Assembly: GCA_947628575.1 (NCBI GenBank)
Contig: CANRAK010000029.1
Location: 1-15,454 of the forward strand
Reading direction: 5' to 3'
Source: an uncultured Clostridia bacterium
GTDB taxonomy: Bacteria > Bacillota > Clostridia > TANB77 > CAG-465
DNA length: 15,454 nucleotides
The notes under the pieces were generated by a model that saw nothing but the letters and a program-made list of their open reading frames with translations, was not told the origin of the DNA and did no database searches. Positions 1-8,290 of the stretch are shown here, piece after piece. How positions within the stretch are numbered: the stretch's first letter is position 1; every line of letters begins with the position of its first letter. The position numbers were made by a program, and so were the translations under genes.

Positions 1-2952
1 AGATATTAATGTTGCTGTAAATTCACATCCATCTAGTGGGAATTGTGATGTATTTGATGTTTTTTCAAGTTCTTTTATTATCTCTATATCATTTCTATTT
101 GGTTCATTTTGAATTGTTATTGGTATAGTTACAGTTTCTACTTCTTGTGTTGTATTATCTCCTGTTACTGTATATACCTTATTTCTATAAGTTACATTTT
201 CTCCAGGAATTACTGCATCTGGGTCAATTCCTACTGGGAATGTTGTTTCTTTTAAATAATATACTCCTGTTCTCATTGTACCAGAGATTGCATATCCATT
301 TTCATCTGTTGGTCCAATTACTACAGTTCTACCATTTTTATCTACATATGGTTGTGTACCTTGTGCATCTTTATATACTGTAAAGTATGCTCCATCTACG
401 TGTGCATCTGTTGCTTCTCCATCATGTAAAAGAATTTCTTTTGTAACAGCAATTCTCATACTAACTGATGTATTAACTACAACAAACTCATCATATACTT
501 TTCCATCATATGCTCCACTTTCTTTAGTAAAGTCAATATCGAAATCTGCACCTTTTAAAGCTTCTGGTGGCCATTCTATTTCTTCTACATGATATTTACC
601 ATATGGAATATCATTTACATAAGCCTTTCCATCACTACCTGTAACTGTGCTATAGTATATTTGTGAAGGATCTGTAGATAAACTTCCATCTTTCTTCATT
701 AAAGTTACTTTAAATTTAACTCCTGCAAGATTTATTTCTGGGTCATAATCTGTTGCCCCTAATCTTTTTGTAATTACTAAGTCTACATGAATTTCTCCTT
801 CTGGAGCACGTACACTATCATTTGTTGCTCTTGCTTCTGTTTTAGCATTTGCATTTACTCTAGCATTAACTCTTTCTGTACTTAATGCAAATCCTTCTGA
901 CGCTTTTGTTTCAACATAGTAATAACTACCTACTGGTAAATTATCTATAACCTCTGTTGTACCATCAGCATTTGTTACTATTCCACCTTTAACAAGTTGT
1001 CCAGCTTCATATCTTACGTGATTTCCTTCTTTTATTGTTTCTGCTGCATGAAGCTCATACTCTGCCCCTGCAAGTGTAACATATTGGTCTGGATCTGCTT
1101 TATTATCTTCATTATATTTTGTTAAAGTTACACTACCTCTTTGATATTGGTTTTCAAGTATTGCCTCTGCTCTTCCTCCAGCATCAACATTTACTTCTAC
1201 TACTTGAGTTCCAATATACATTCCAGTTGGACAATCTGTTTCTTCAATTCTATAAGTACCTGGTGTAAGGTCTGTATATGTCTTTGTTTCTCCTGCAACT
1301 GATGTCCAAGTTTCATTAAAGCCATCAGGTCCAGTGATGTGGAATGTTGCACCACCAATTAAATCATGGAATCCTAATCCATCATCTTTTTCTTTTTTAC
1401 CTACTACTAATTCACCTTTCTTCACTGGTACTTTAATAGATATTTTGTATATACCACCTCCAGATTGAGTGTGTGATTTTGGTGTAATCATACCGATAAC
1501 CATAGAAGTTCCATCTTCAGAAACATCAAGAACTCTCATTTTTGCAATATTTGCATCTGCAACAGAACTACCCAAATCTGGTAATGAAGTGCCAACATGT
1601 ACACATCTTGCCAATAAAGTAAATCCTTGTGGCATAGCATAAGTTACTCCATAGTTATCTGTTGTCCAAACAGGACCACCCAATGTATCTATCCACCATT
1701 GCATTAAAGTAGTCATTCGTTGTAATGCAGCCGAAGGTAAAGGACTACCTGTATCAATACTTTGCATCATTGCAGCTAGGTTGGTATCATCATTCCAGCC
1801 ATAAATACTACAATCGTAGTTACCACCACCTGCAGTAGCATTATAATGAACTTTAAATTCATTAGAATCAATAGTAGCATATGCACCTACTGTTGGTACA
1901 TCTGTTAATTCCCAAGTTAATATTTGACCACCCTTAGAAACATCTGTTGTAAAATCCATGCTGTCTCCAAGTCCCATAGTCATAATACCTGACTCAGCAT
2001 TTTTTTGTTTAATTTCATTTCTTTCTTTTTCTATATTTTCTTGTTCATAATCTTTGTTTATTTCAATTTCTAAAGTATCAATACTTGTAGGAGCAATACT
2101 TATTATTAAATCTCCTGTTTCTTCATCATATCTGAAAGCTCTTGTTTCACTTCCATTTACTTTAACAACTATATATTCTTCTTTAATATTATTTTTAGCT
2201 TCTGTATCTAAGGCTAGTTTAATAACGTTTTCTGTTTTGAAAAGTTCTACATTTACTATACCTGTATTTGCAACATTACCACTAATATTGTCTGCTACAT
2301 TAACTATAGTTTTTATAGCAATTTCTGGTGTTGCATTATCGCAAACTTGTAATAATTGAGCTTGAACATTACCTACACCTATTCCATTTTTATTTTCTTC
2401 TTTATATTTCTTAGGTATATATGCAAGTCCAGTATTTTCATCATAGATTGCATCGCTTATTACTTCACCATTATTATTTGTGTATGCGAATTCAACTTCT
2501 GTAACATGTGCAGATTTTGTATCACGCATTGTATTTATTAGCGCTACATAATAGTCACTATTTTCATCTGTTTCATACACAAACATATAGTATCCATTTG
2601 TAACTAAATATGCATCTCCACCAGCATCATACATTGCTTGTAATGTCTTCTCTTCTGGCATTTTTGTTCCATCAGCTAATGTATGAGAAACATAAATAAC
2701 ATCTACTGGTTTTAATTGTATATTATCTGCATATTCCTTATTTATGTTTTGACTAATATATTCTTCTGTCTTTAAAATATTAGAGTCATTTACATAACCC
2801 ACTTTTGTTATAAAGCCATCACTTATGACCATTGTTTCATTATCTGTTGGATAGTCTGTTACATTATCATCTGCTTTTACATAGACTATTCCAGTTATTA
2901 ATAAAAAAACAACTAGTACAAGCGCTATTCGTAGACTAATTCGCTTTCTCAT
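1..2952 (-). CDS. Surface adhesin A, partial (3' end beyond the left edge): shared head plus CnaB-like stalk
   Basis: The frame stays open for 984 codons from ATG at 2952 to base 1, with no stop in the window. The start is supported by a G-rich Shine-Dalgarno (GGGGGAAAGG, 2957-2967). Residues 1-27 form a signal peptide (MRKR, hydrophobic core, VKA|DD). Residues ~55-510 form a head homologous to that of the protein at 9499-15195, with shared blocks such as EVEFAYTN, GEVISDAI, AYIPKKY, EENKNG and QLLQVC. I do not recognise this head as a named family. From ~513 there are four CnaB/SpaA-like domains and the start of a fifth. Lys, Glu and Asn lie where CnaB isopeptide residues are expected: K519/E570/N601 and K612/E681/N711. 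The stalk is not the one shared by the other two surface proteins. A secreted, probably wall-attached adhesin is inferred; the anchor is outside the window and the ligand is unknown. Confidence 0.88.
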   Translation of the reverse strand, partial: MRKRISLRIALVLVVFLLITGIVYVKADDNVTDYPTDNETMVISDGFITKVGYVNDSNILKTEEYISQNINKEYADNIQLKPVDVIYVSHTLADGTKMPEEKTLQAMYDAGGDAYLVTNGYYMFVYETDENSDYYVALINTMRDTKSAHVTEVEFAYTNNNGEVISDAIYDENTGLAYIPKKYKEENKNGIGVGNVQAQLLQVCDNATPEIAIKTIVNVADNISGNVANTGIVNVELFKTENVIKLALDTEAKNNIKEEYIVVKVNGSETRAFRYDEETGDLIISIAPTSIDTLEIEINKDYEQENIEKERNEIKQKNAESGIMTMGLGDSMDFTTDVSKGGQILTWELTDVPTVGAYATIDSNEFKVHYNATAGGGNYDCSIYGWNDDTNLAAMMQSIDTGSPLPSAALQRMTTLMQWWIDTLGGPVWTTDNYGVTYAMPQGFTLLARCVHVGTSLPDLGSSVADANIAKMRVLDVSEDGTSMVIGMITPKSHTQSGGGIYKISIKVPVKKGELVVGKKEKDDGLGFHDLIGGATFHITGPDGFNETWTSVAGETKTYTDLTPGTYRIEETDCPTGMYIGTQVVEVNVDAGGRAEAILENQYQRGSVTLTKYNEDNKADPDQYVTLAGAEYELHAAETIKEGNHVRYEAGQLVKGGIVTNADGTTEVIDNLPVGSYYYVETKASEGFALSTERVNARVNANAKTEARATNDSVRAPEGEIHVDLVITKRLGATDYDPEINLAGVKFKVTLMKKDGSLSTDPSQIYYSTVTGSDGKAYVNDIPYGKYHVEEIEWPPEALKGADFDIDFTKESGAYDGKVYDEFVVVNTSVSMRIAVTKEILLHDGEATDAHVDGAYFTVYKDAQGTQPYVDKNGRTVVIGPTDENGYAISGTMRTGVYYLKETTFPVGIDPDAVIPGENVTYRNKVYTVTGDNTTQEVETVTIPITIQNEPNRNDIEIIKELEKTSNTSQFPLDGCEFTATLIS

Positions 2953-3013
2953 AATACCTTTCCCCCTTTATTATATCTACTCCTATTTTTATTTTATAAC
3001 ATTTTAGTAAAAT

Positions 3014-3042
3014 ATTTTATATGGCACATAAGAAATTTCTAA
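3014..3042 (-). promoter_or_regulatory. Possible promoter of surface gene A
   Basis: Read on the minus strand, TTAGAA (3042-3037, 4 of 6 to TTGACA) and TAAAAT (3019-3014, 5 of 6 to TATAAT) are separated by exactly 17 bases, about 60 bases upstream of the start codon. The -35 overlaps a perfect inverted repeat, GAAATTT-CT-AAATTTC (3032-3047), which could be an operator. In DNA this AT-rich such matches occur easily, so this is only a candidate. Confidence 0.25.
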
Positions 3043-3161
3043 ATTTCAAACTTATTATTTCCATTTTATTACATTTTTTTGACAAAAAAATAAATTATAA
3101 AAATTTCACCAAAACATAACATTTAATCTAATTTAAAATTTATTTATATAGTCTTATTTGG

Positions 3162-3197
3162 AAAGAAAAAAGAAGGACTTATTTCTAAATCCTTCTT
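3162..3197 (-). terminator. Rho-independent terminator of surface gene B
   Basis: On the minus strand, AAGAAGGA (3197-3190) pairs perfectly with TCCTTCTT (3177-3170). The stem is extended by TTTA/TAAG and closed by a GAAA tetraloop, then followed by a T-rich tail (TTTTCTTT). One inner pair is a G-U wobble only in the minus-strand RNA, which fixes the orientation. It begins 33 bases after the TAA at 3231. The same 28-base hairpin recurs at 9399-9426. Confidence 0.85.
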
Positions 3198-3230
3198 CTA
3201 CTATTTTTTGAGTTTCTTTTTACTCAATTT

Positions 3231-6200
3231 TTATTTAGAACTTGCTTTCCTTTTTACTACTAAGAAAACTATTCCTATTACACTTACTAGTGCAATACCT
3301 ACTATTGCCATTACAGCAATATCTCCTGTTGGTATTTTTTGGTCATAAACAACTATTTTTGTTCCATGACTATCATGTACGAAATCATGTGGTGTTGTAT
3401 CTATCATATATTCCTCTGGTGCCTCTAATTCTGTATATGTATATTCTCCATAAGGTACATTTTTAAATAGGTATATACCGTTTTCATCTGTTACACCTTC
3501 CACTACAAAGCCTGTTTCTTTACTTTCTAGTCTAAATTTACAATTTGGAACTGGTGTTGAATCCATCATATCTAGTTTTTGTAATTCTATATCTGTTCTT
3601 GGTCTAAAGTTATGTATTACTGGATTTTCTACTTCTTCACCATATTCATTTCCATATTCATCTTGATTTCTTCCATAGAATTTCCATTTACCTGTTTCTT
3701 CATCATATTCTGCTCTAAATTTATGTGGTTCTGTATTTAATTCATATAATGTATCTCCATCATAATATGGGAATCCTACTGCTTCTAATTCTGTGAAATA
3801 GTAATATTTTCCATCTTCAAAAATATCATTTGGTATCCATGAAGTTCCATCTTCTAGTGTTACATAATGTATTAGTTCATTACCATCTTCATCTGAAACT
3901 GTGAAGCGACAATTTGGTACACCTTTTCCTGTAAACATATCTCTCTTATCTACTCGTGAAATTATTGCTGCATCAGACAATACTCTAAATATAATATTTT
4001 CTGGGCTTATTTCATCAAAACCATTATCCTCTACAGCTATAGAAATTGGATCACTCTCTATCTCGTATGTATGAGGTGTTCCAGTACTATCTGAATATAA
4101 TGGTGCAACTAATTCTTTCACATAGTATACTTTTCCAGCTGGTAAACCTCTTAAAGAGTACGAACCAGTATAGTAACCTTCTCCATTTGTATCTGGTATT
4201 AATTTAGCATTTTGATATGTATGTCCACCATCTACTGAATATCTTAATGGTTCTTTACAAGTCTCATCTGTGTATACCCCATATTCAGCTGGTGTAAGTA
4301 ATGAAAGATCATTTTTAATTTTAAAATCATCTACTGTTTGGCTTATAGCGTGACTTAAATCAACTTCACCATTAGCTATTTGTAATTGTATTACATTATT
4401 GTATTCTTCAATAAATTCTTTAACACTCTTTATTGTTTCATCTTGTCCTTTAACTGTTATTCCTGCTTTTTCCATAACTCCAGTATCTGATACTTTTACA
4501 ACATATAAGTCTCCTGTTACAGGTGTATTTACAGCTTCAACTTCAACTTCTTGTTCTTCATATTTTGCTTTTTCATGAACAACTGTAAATTCATATCTAT
4601 GCGGGAAACCTGTTTCTTCATCTATAATAGTATAAGGTTCAGTTGTATATAATTCTTCTAGGTAATAATTTCCATCTGGTAATTTATATGTATCTACAAA
4701 TCCTTCTCCATCAACAACTCTTATTGTTTGAATTAAAGTATATGCAGGTATTTCTTTATTATTTGTTGCTTTTAAATCTTGTTCAGAATAAACACCAAAT
4801 ATTGCAACTGCTTTTTCATTTTCATCAGTTAAATTACTAAATATTGCTCCATCTACATTTTCTTTTTCAAATATTTTGTTTAGTTTTACTTTAATAGGTA
4901 TATATTTATCTTTTGCTTCTGCATTTTCGATATTTACTTCAGTATATTGATCCCCTGGTTTTACAAGAACTGTAAAGTCTTCACAAGGCTCATATCCTGC
5001 TGGACAATCTATTTCATGTACATTATATAAAGAACCATCTGGATTACAGAATAATTTATCTTCTTCTCCTGTTCCTCTATTTTTTCTACAAATTCCATGT
5101 CCATCTTCGCCTGTAACAATATAATGTTTTGTTCCAGCAGCTTCTTTTAATCTTCCATCTGCTGTCAAAACATCTTCTACAGGTGAAACTTCAAATGTAC
5201 ATCCTGCAAGACCTCTATATTGATATTCTGGTGTATATTCTGGATTTATTTCATCATATCCATCTTCAGAATAATCTTTTCCTTTTGGATTTTCTTTAAT
5301 ATCGCTAAATATTTCACCTTCTTTATATAAGTCTATATTTCCTCTTGTTGTATAGTCTTCTACTAAGTATACAAATGTTAAATGGTCTTTAATATAATCA
5401 TAATCTAGTTTTTTTCCAATATCTGGATAAGATTCTGCATCACCAACATAAACAGATGTATTACTTATTGTAAATTTGACACCTCCATATGTTGGATCTC
5501 CTAATTTTTCAGTATCTCCAGTAATTTCACCATTTTCACATTTTACCCCTTCAGGTAATCTAAATTTTTCATTTAAGTAATATCCTTTAGGTGCATCTAT
5601 TTCATATAGTATATAATCTCCTGAATATATTTTTTTAGGAGTTATAATATGTCCTTCTTCATTAGTAACGAATTCTTCAACTATATTTGCAGAACCATCA
5701 CTTAATTCAAGTCTCAACCAATCACCGTTACCATCGTTGGCATTGCAATCCCAAATTCTAAATTTAGCTCCTGCAAGTTCAACTCTTTCTTTTTCTGCTC
5801 CATTAATATCATCTATATCTGCATCTATTTTTCTTACATCTAAGAATACTGGTATTGGTTCATCTGAAACAATTGGTTGTGTTAACATATGATTTGTTTC
5901 TACTGGAACTGTTGCATCTTGAATTCCATAATAGAATACTCCACCAACTGTACTTGTTTTGTCTTCAGATAATACGTAATTTCCATAAGGTATAGTATAC
6001 TCTGGATCCATTCCTCTTCCACCCATATTTAGGCTTTCAAATTCTGGATTAATAAATTCTGCTCTACCATTTTCATCAACTATAGCAGTATATGTGTCAT
6101 GTGTTGGGTCAATTGGTTCTTGTGTTTGAGCATTATAATTAGATTTTAATGTAAGTCTAAGAACTGCTCCTGCTGCTGGATTTGTACCAGAATGTGTTGT

Positions 6201-7487
6201 ATCATCTGGATCATTACCATTTAATTCATCTTGTTTAAATACAACAACTTTTCCCATTACTTCTTGGTCATACATTACTGCTTGTTTAACAGGAACATAT
6301 TCTGTATACATGTCTACATAAGTTATATTTAATGGATATTGTTCTTGTTGAGCTTCAACAACATCTGCATCGATTGGAGCTAAATAAGAATCATTTGTTT
6401 CAACTTCTATCCAATAATAATTACCAAGTGGAAGACCATCAAAATATACTCCATCTTGTCTAGTAAATTCTTTTACTATTTCAGTTGTTCCATCAGCTTT
6501 AAATGTTCTTTTTGCAACAACCTCATTTTCTTTTAAAACTTGAGTTTTACCTTCAGAAATATTTTCTGCGGCACGTAACTCTACAACTATATCTTTGTAA
6601 TTTCCATCACCATAATTTCTTTTGCCTTCATCAGCAAATACATCTTTTTTCTGAATTCCTAATTGTCCTCTTTCATAATCATTTTTAACTGTATATGATA
6701 CTTCTGTTTCTGCTTCTACTTTAATATTAAAAGTACTATTATTTAAAATTAATGTAGGAGGTACTTCTGTTTCAACAATTTGATAATCTCCAGTTCTTAT
6801 ACCTTTAAGTGAAGCTTCACCATTTGCATCTGTTGTAAGAATTTCATCTACTGGTTCTTTATCTGGTCCACCTGTTATATGGAATTTTGCTCCTTCAATT
6901 CTCTGTCCCCATTCATCTTCTTTTATTAATTTCATGTCTCCTCTTTTGTAGTAGTTATACATGCTAATAGGTTCAGTATCTCCTCTTTTATCTAATCTAA
7001 CTGGATGCATTTCAGTATCCATTTTTATATCATCATCTGGTACATATGATTCTTGATAGTAGTAGTTTCCTAATACTAATTCAGTACTTGATGCTATTCC
7101 ATCATTTCCAGTTGTTATTTCTTGTACAAGAGTTGTTTGATCTGAAGCAAAAATTTTAAATTTAACTCCAGGTACAAAATCTCCATATTCATCTATTTTC
7201 TTAATTTTTATATAACTTGATGATTCATTTGTAACATAAACATCTGTTGTACTATCTGCATTTACAGTACAAGTAAATTCATCACTTTTAATTATAACAT
7301 TAGCAGGGCCACTTATTTCTTTATATTTATAATTTCCTACTTCTAATTCTCCTGTTTGTGCTGTACCATCACCACCAGTTGTTATTCTTTCAACTTCTTC
7401 TCCAGCTTCATTTAAAATTGCAAATACAACGCCTTCTATTGGGTTATTAGTAAAAGCTTCAGTTTTATGTACTACTATTTTTCCTTT
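3231..7487 (-). repeat. Paralogous stalk-encoding segment, copy in surface gene B
   Basis: This segment encodes residues 191-1608 and aligns end to end with 9499-13713. Domain order is the same, and whole peptides such as TADGRLKEAAGTKHYIVTG are identical. DNA identity is uneven. Bases 3535-3687 match 9812-9964 with a single mismatch (3617 versus 9894), while upstream stalk domains have drifted at both protein and DNA level. This fits duplication followed by local homogenisation. Confidence 0.85.
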
Positions 7488-8057
7488 TTTAGCTTCTACT
7501 TTAGGTCCTGCTGTTATGTAATCTTGGAATTGTCCACCTTCCCATAAGCAAGCTGGTCCCCAGCCACCTTCTTCTTCAACTTTTTGTCTAGCGGCAGCAA
7601 TAAAATCATCTACATCACTTGTACGACCACCATTTCTGCCTGTAATACTAAATCCCAAAATTTTCCAAACTGCTGCTTGGGCTTTTTGTCTTTCAGCAGA
7701 ATTACCATAATTTGCGTTAGCAATAATATAGCTTAAAACACCTTCTGCTTCATTTCCATTTGTATATGTATATGAAGTATATACTGCACCTTCTTGTGGA
7801 TATACACCTGGCTCTGCACAAAACGCATTTACTCTTACACCATTTTCTTCACCCCAAGTTTGTGTAGAAGAAATGCTGTGATCACCACCATTATTTCCTT
7901 GATAATATGAAGTTTCACCTGTTAATTCAGCTGACTTATAATGTGTTTTTAAACTACCTGATTCAGCAGCTTTTAAACTTGTGAAACTTAATAATACACT
8001 CATGAGAATGAATGTAAATATTGTTATTTTCACTATCCTCTTCTTTGCTTTTATCAT
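3231..8057 (-). CDS. Surface adhesin B: putative thioester head, ~11 CnaB-like domains, membrane anchor
   Basis: 1608 residues. ATG at 8057 has GAGGTG (8066-8071) 8 bases upstream. Residues 1-31 are a signal peptide (MIKAKK, hydrophobic core, LKAAES). Residues ~45-185 resemble the TED/TQXA thioester domain: Cys80 in NAFCAEPG and Gln127 in AQAAVW, matching the TQxA(hydrophobic)W signature. In known family members a Cys-Gln thioester binds host amines covalently. From 191 about eleven CnaB/SpaA-like units follow, with candidate isopeptide triads K198/E247/N277 and K286/E336/N368. Residues ~905-1050 hold five cysteines (953, 990, 1004, 1018, 1025). The C-terminus is KIPTGD (1574-1579), a hydrophobic helix and KRKASSK. 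This is sortase-signal-like but lacks a canonical LPXTG. The stalk parallels residues 495-1898 of surface protein C; the head does not. Wall-displayed covalent adhesin is inferred. Confidence 0.93.
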   Translation of the reverse strand: MIKAKKRIVKITIFTFILMSVLLSFTSLKAAESGSLKTHYKSAELTGETSYYQGNNGGDHSISSTQTWGEENGVRVNAFCAEPGVYPQEGAVYTSYTYTNGNEAEGVLSYIIANANYGNSAERQKAQAAVWKILGFSITGRNGGRTSDVDDFIAAARQKVEEEGGWGPACLWEGGQFQDYITAGPKVEAKKGKIVVHKTEAFTNNPIEGVVFAILNEAGEEVERITTGGDGTAQTGELEVGNYKYKEISGPANVIIKSDEFTCTVNADSTTDVYVTNESSSYIKIKKIDEYGDFVPGVKFKIFASDQTTLVQEITTGNDGIASSTELVLGNYYYQESYVPDDDIKMDTEMHPVRLDKRGDTEPISMYNYYKRGDMKLIKEDEWGQRIEGAKFHITGGPDKEPVDEILTTDANGEASLKGIRTGDYQIVETEVPPTLILNNSTFNIKVEAETEVSYTVKNDYERGQLGIQKKDVFADEGKRNYGDGNYKDIVVELRAAENISEGKTQVLKENEVVAKRTFKADGTTEIVKEFTRQDGVYFDGLPLGNYYWIEVETNDSYLAPIDADVVEAQQEQYPLNITYVDMYTEYVPVKQAVMYDQEVMGKVVVFKQDELNGNDPDDTTHSGTNPAAGAVLRLTLKSNYNAQTQEPIDPTHDTYTAIVDENGRAEFINPEFESLNMGGRGMDPEYTIPYGNYVLSEDKTSTVGGVFYYGIQDATVPVETNHMLTQPIVSDEPIPVFLDVRKIDADIDDINGAEKERVELAGAKFRIWDCNANDGNGDWLRLELSDGSANIVEEFVTNEEGHIITPKKIYSGDYILYEIDAPKGYYLNEKFRLPEGVKCENGEITGDTEKLGDPTYGGVKFTISNTSVYVGDAESYPDIGKKLDYDYIKDHLTFVYLVEDYTTRGNIDLYKEGEIFSDIKENPKGKDYSEDGYDEINPEYTPEYQYRGLAGCTFEVSPVEDVLTADGRLKEAAGTKHYIVTGEDGHGICRKNRGTGEEDKLFCNPDGSLYNVHEIDCPAGYEPCEDFTVLVKPGDQYTEVNIENAEAKDKYIPIKVKLNKIFEKENVDGAIFSNLTDENEKAVAIFGVYSEQDLKATNNKEIPAYTLIQTIRVVDGEGFVDTYKLPDGNYYLEELYTTEPYTIIDEETGFPHRYEFTVVHEKAKYEEQEVEVEAVNTPVTGDLYVVKVSDTGVMEKAGITVKGQDETIKSVKEFIEEYNNVIQLQIANGEVDLSHAISQTVDDFKIKNDLSLLTPAEYGVYTDETCKEPLRYSVDGGHTYQNAKLIPDTNGEGYYTGSYSLRGLPAGKVYYVKELVAPLYSDSTGTPHTYEIESDPISIAVEDNGFDEISPENIIFRVLSDAAIISRVDKRDMFTGKGVPNCRFTVSDEDGNELIHYVTLEDGTSWIPNDIFEDGKYYYFTELEAVGFPYYDGDTLYELNTEPHKFRAEYDEETGKWKFYGRNQDEYGNEYGEEVENPVIHNFRPRTDIELQKLDMMDSTPVPNCKFRLESKETGFVVEGVTDENGIYLFKNVPYGEYTYTELEAPEEYMIDTTPHDFVHDSHGTKIVVYDQKIPTGDIAVMAIVGIALVSVIGIVFLVVKRKASSK

Positions 8058-8153
8058 AAAAATTTCACCTCTTACTTCATATTAATATTGTACACATTAT
8101 AAGTTATTATTTCTAGCTACATTTTTTTATTTGTATGAAATTATAAAAAATCG

Positions 8154-8188
8154 TTTCAAATATTACATTTTAATTTCAAATATTGAAA
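8154..8188. promoter_or_regulatory. Direct repeats in the leader of surface gene B, possible operator
   Basis: TTTCAAATATT occurs at 8154-8164 and 8174-8184, exactly 20 bases apart (about two helical turns). The second copy extends into a perfect palindrome, TTTCAA-ATA-TTGAAA (8174-8188). On the minus strand two TATAAT boxes lie nearer to the gene (8145-8140 and 8101-8096), but neither has a good -35 at 16-18 bases. The repeats sit where a regulator could act on a promoter of surface gene B. The rest of 8058-8255 shows nothing but AT-rich leader and the Shine-Dalgarno. Confidence 0.25.
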
Positions 8189-8255
8189 AGAAATTGTAAA
8201 ATATAGACACATTTTGCTTTTGTGTTTATTAATTAAAAAGGTTTTTTAGACAAAG

Positions 8256-8290
8256 AATAAACCCAAAAGGGATTACCTTCTGAGTTTATT
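8256..8290 (-). terminator. Hairpin terminator of the Panacea-domain gene
   Basis: A continuous 15-pair stem forms in minus-strand RNA between 8290-8276 and 8270-8256, around a 5-base loop (8275-8271). Two of its pairs are G-U and would be mismatches in plus-strand RNA, so it serves minus-strand transcription. It abuts the stop codon at 8290-8292. The following tail (CTTTGTCT) is only moderately T-rich, so termination strength is uncertain. Confidence 0.7.

Noticed and set aside
2054..2359. Open frames of 60-100 codons on the plus strand (also 147-383, 13607-13906 and others)
   Set aside because: They lie opposite long minus-strand coding frames, show no ribosome sites, and give low-complexity hydrophobic peptides typical of antisense translation of AT-rich genes.
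3079..3101. TTGACA and TATAAA on the plus strand, a possible promoter
   Set aside because: The spacer is only 11 bases, no plus-strand gene follows, and the sequence is part of a T/A-tract palindrome.
3208..3232. TTGAGT...ACTCAA inverted repeat followed by Ts on the plus strand
   Set aside because: A plus-oriented terminator-like hairpin with a short stem, but no plus-strand gene ends here. On the minus strand its tail is A-rich, so it does not serve gene B.
8058..8255. A toxin gene paired with the Panacea protein in the flanking gaps
   Set aside because: Neither this gap nor 9040-9398 holds a minus-strand frame with a ribosome site long enough to be a credible toxin.
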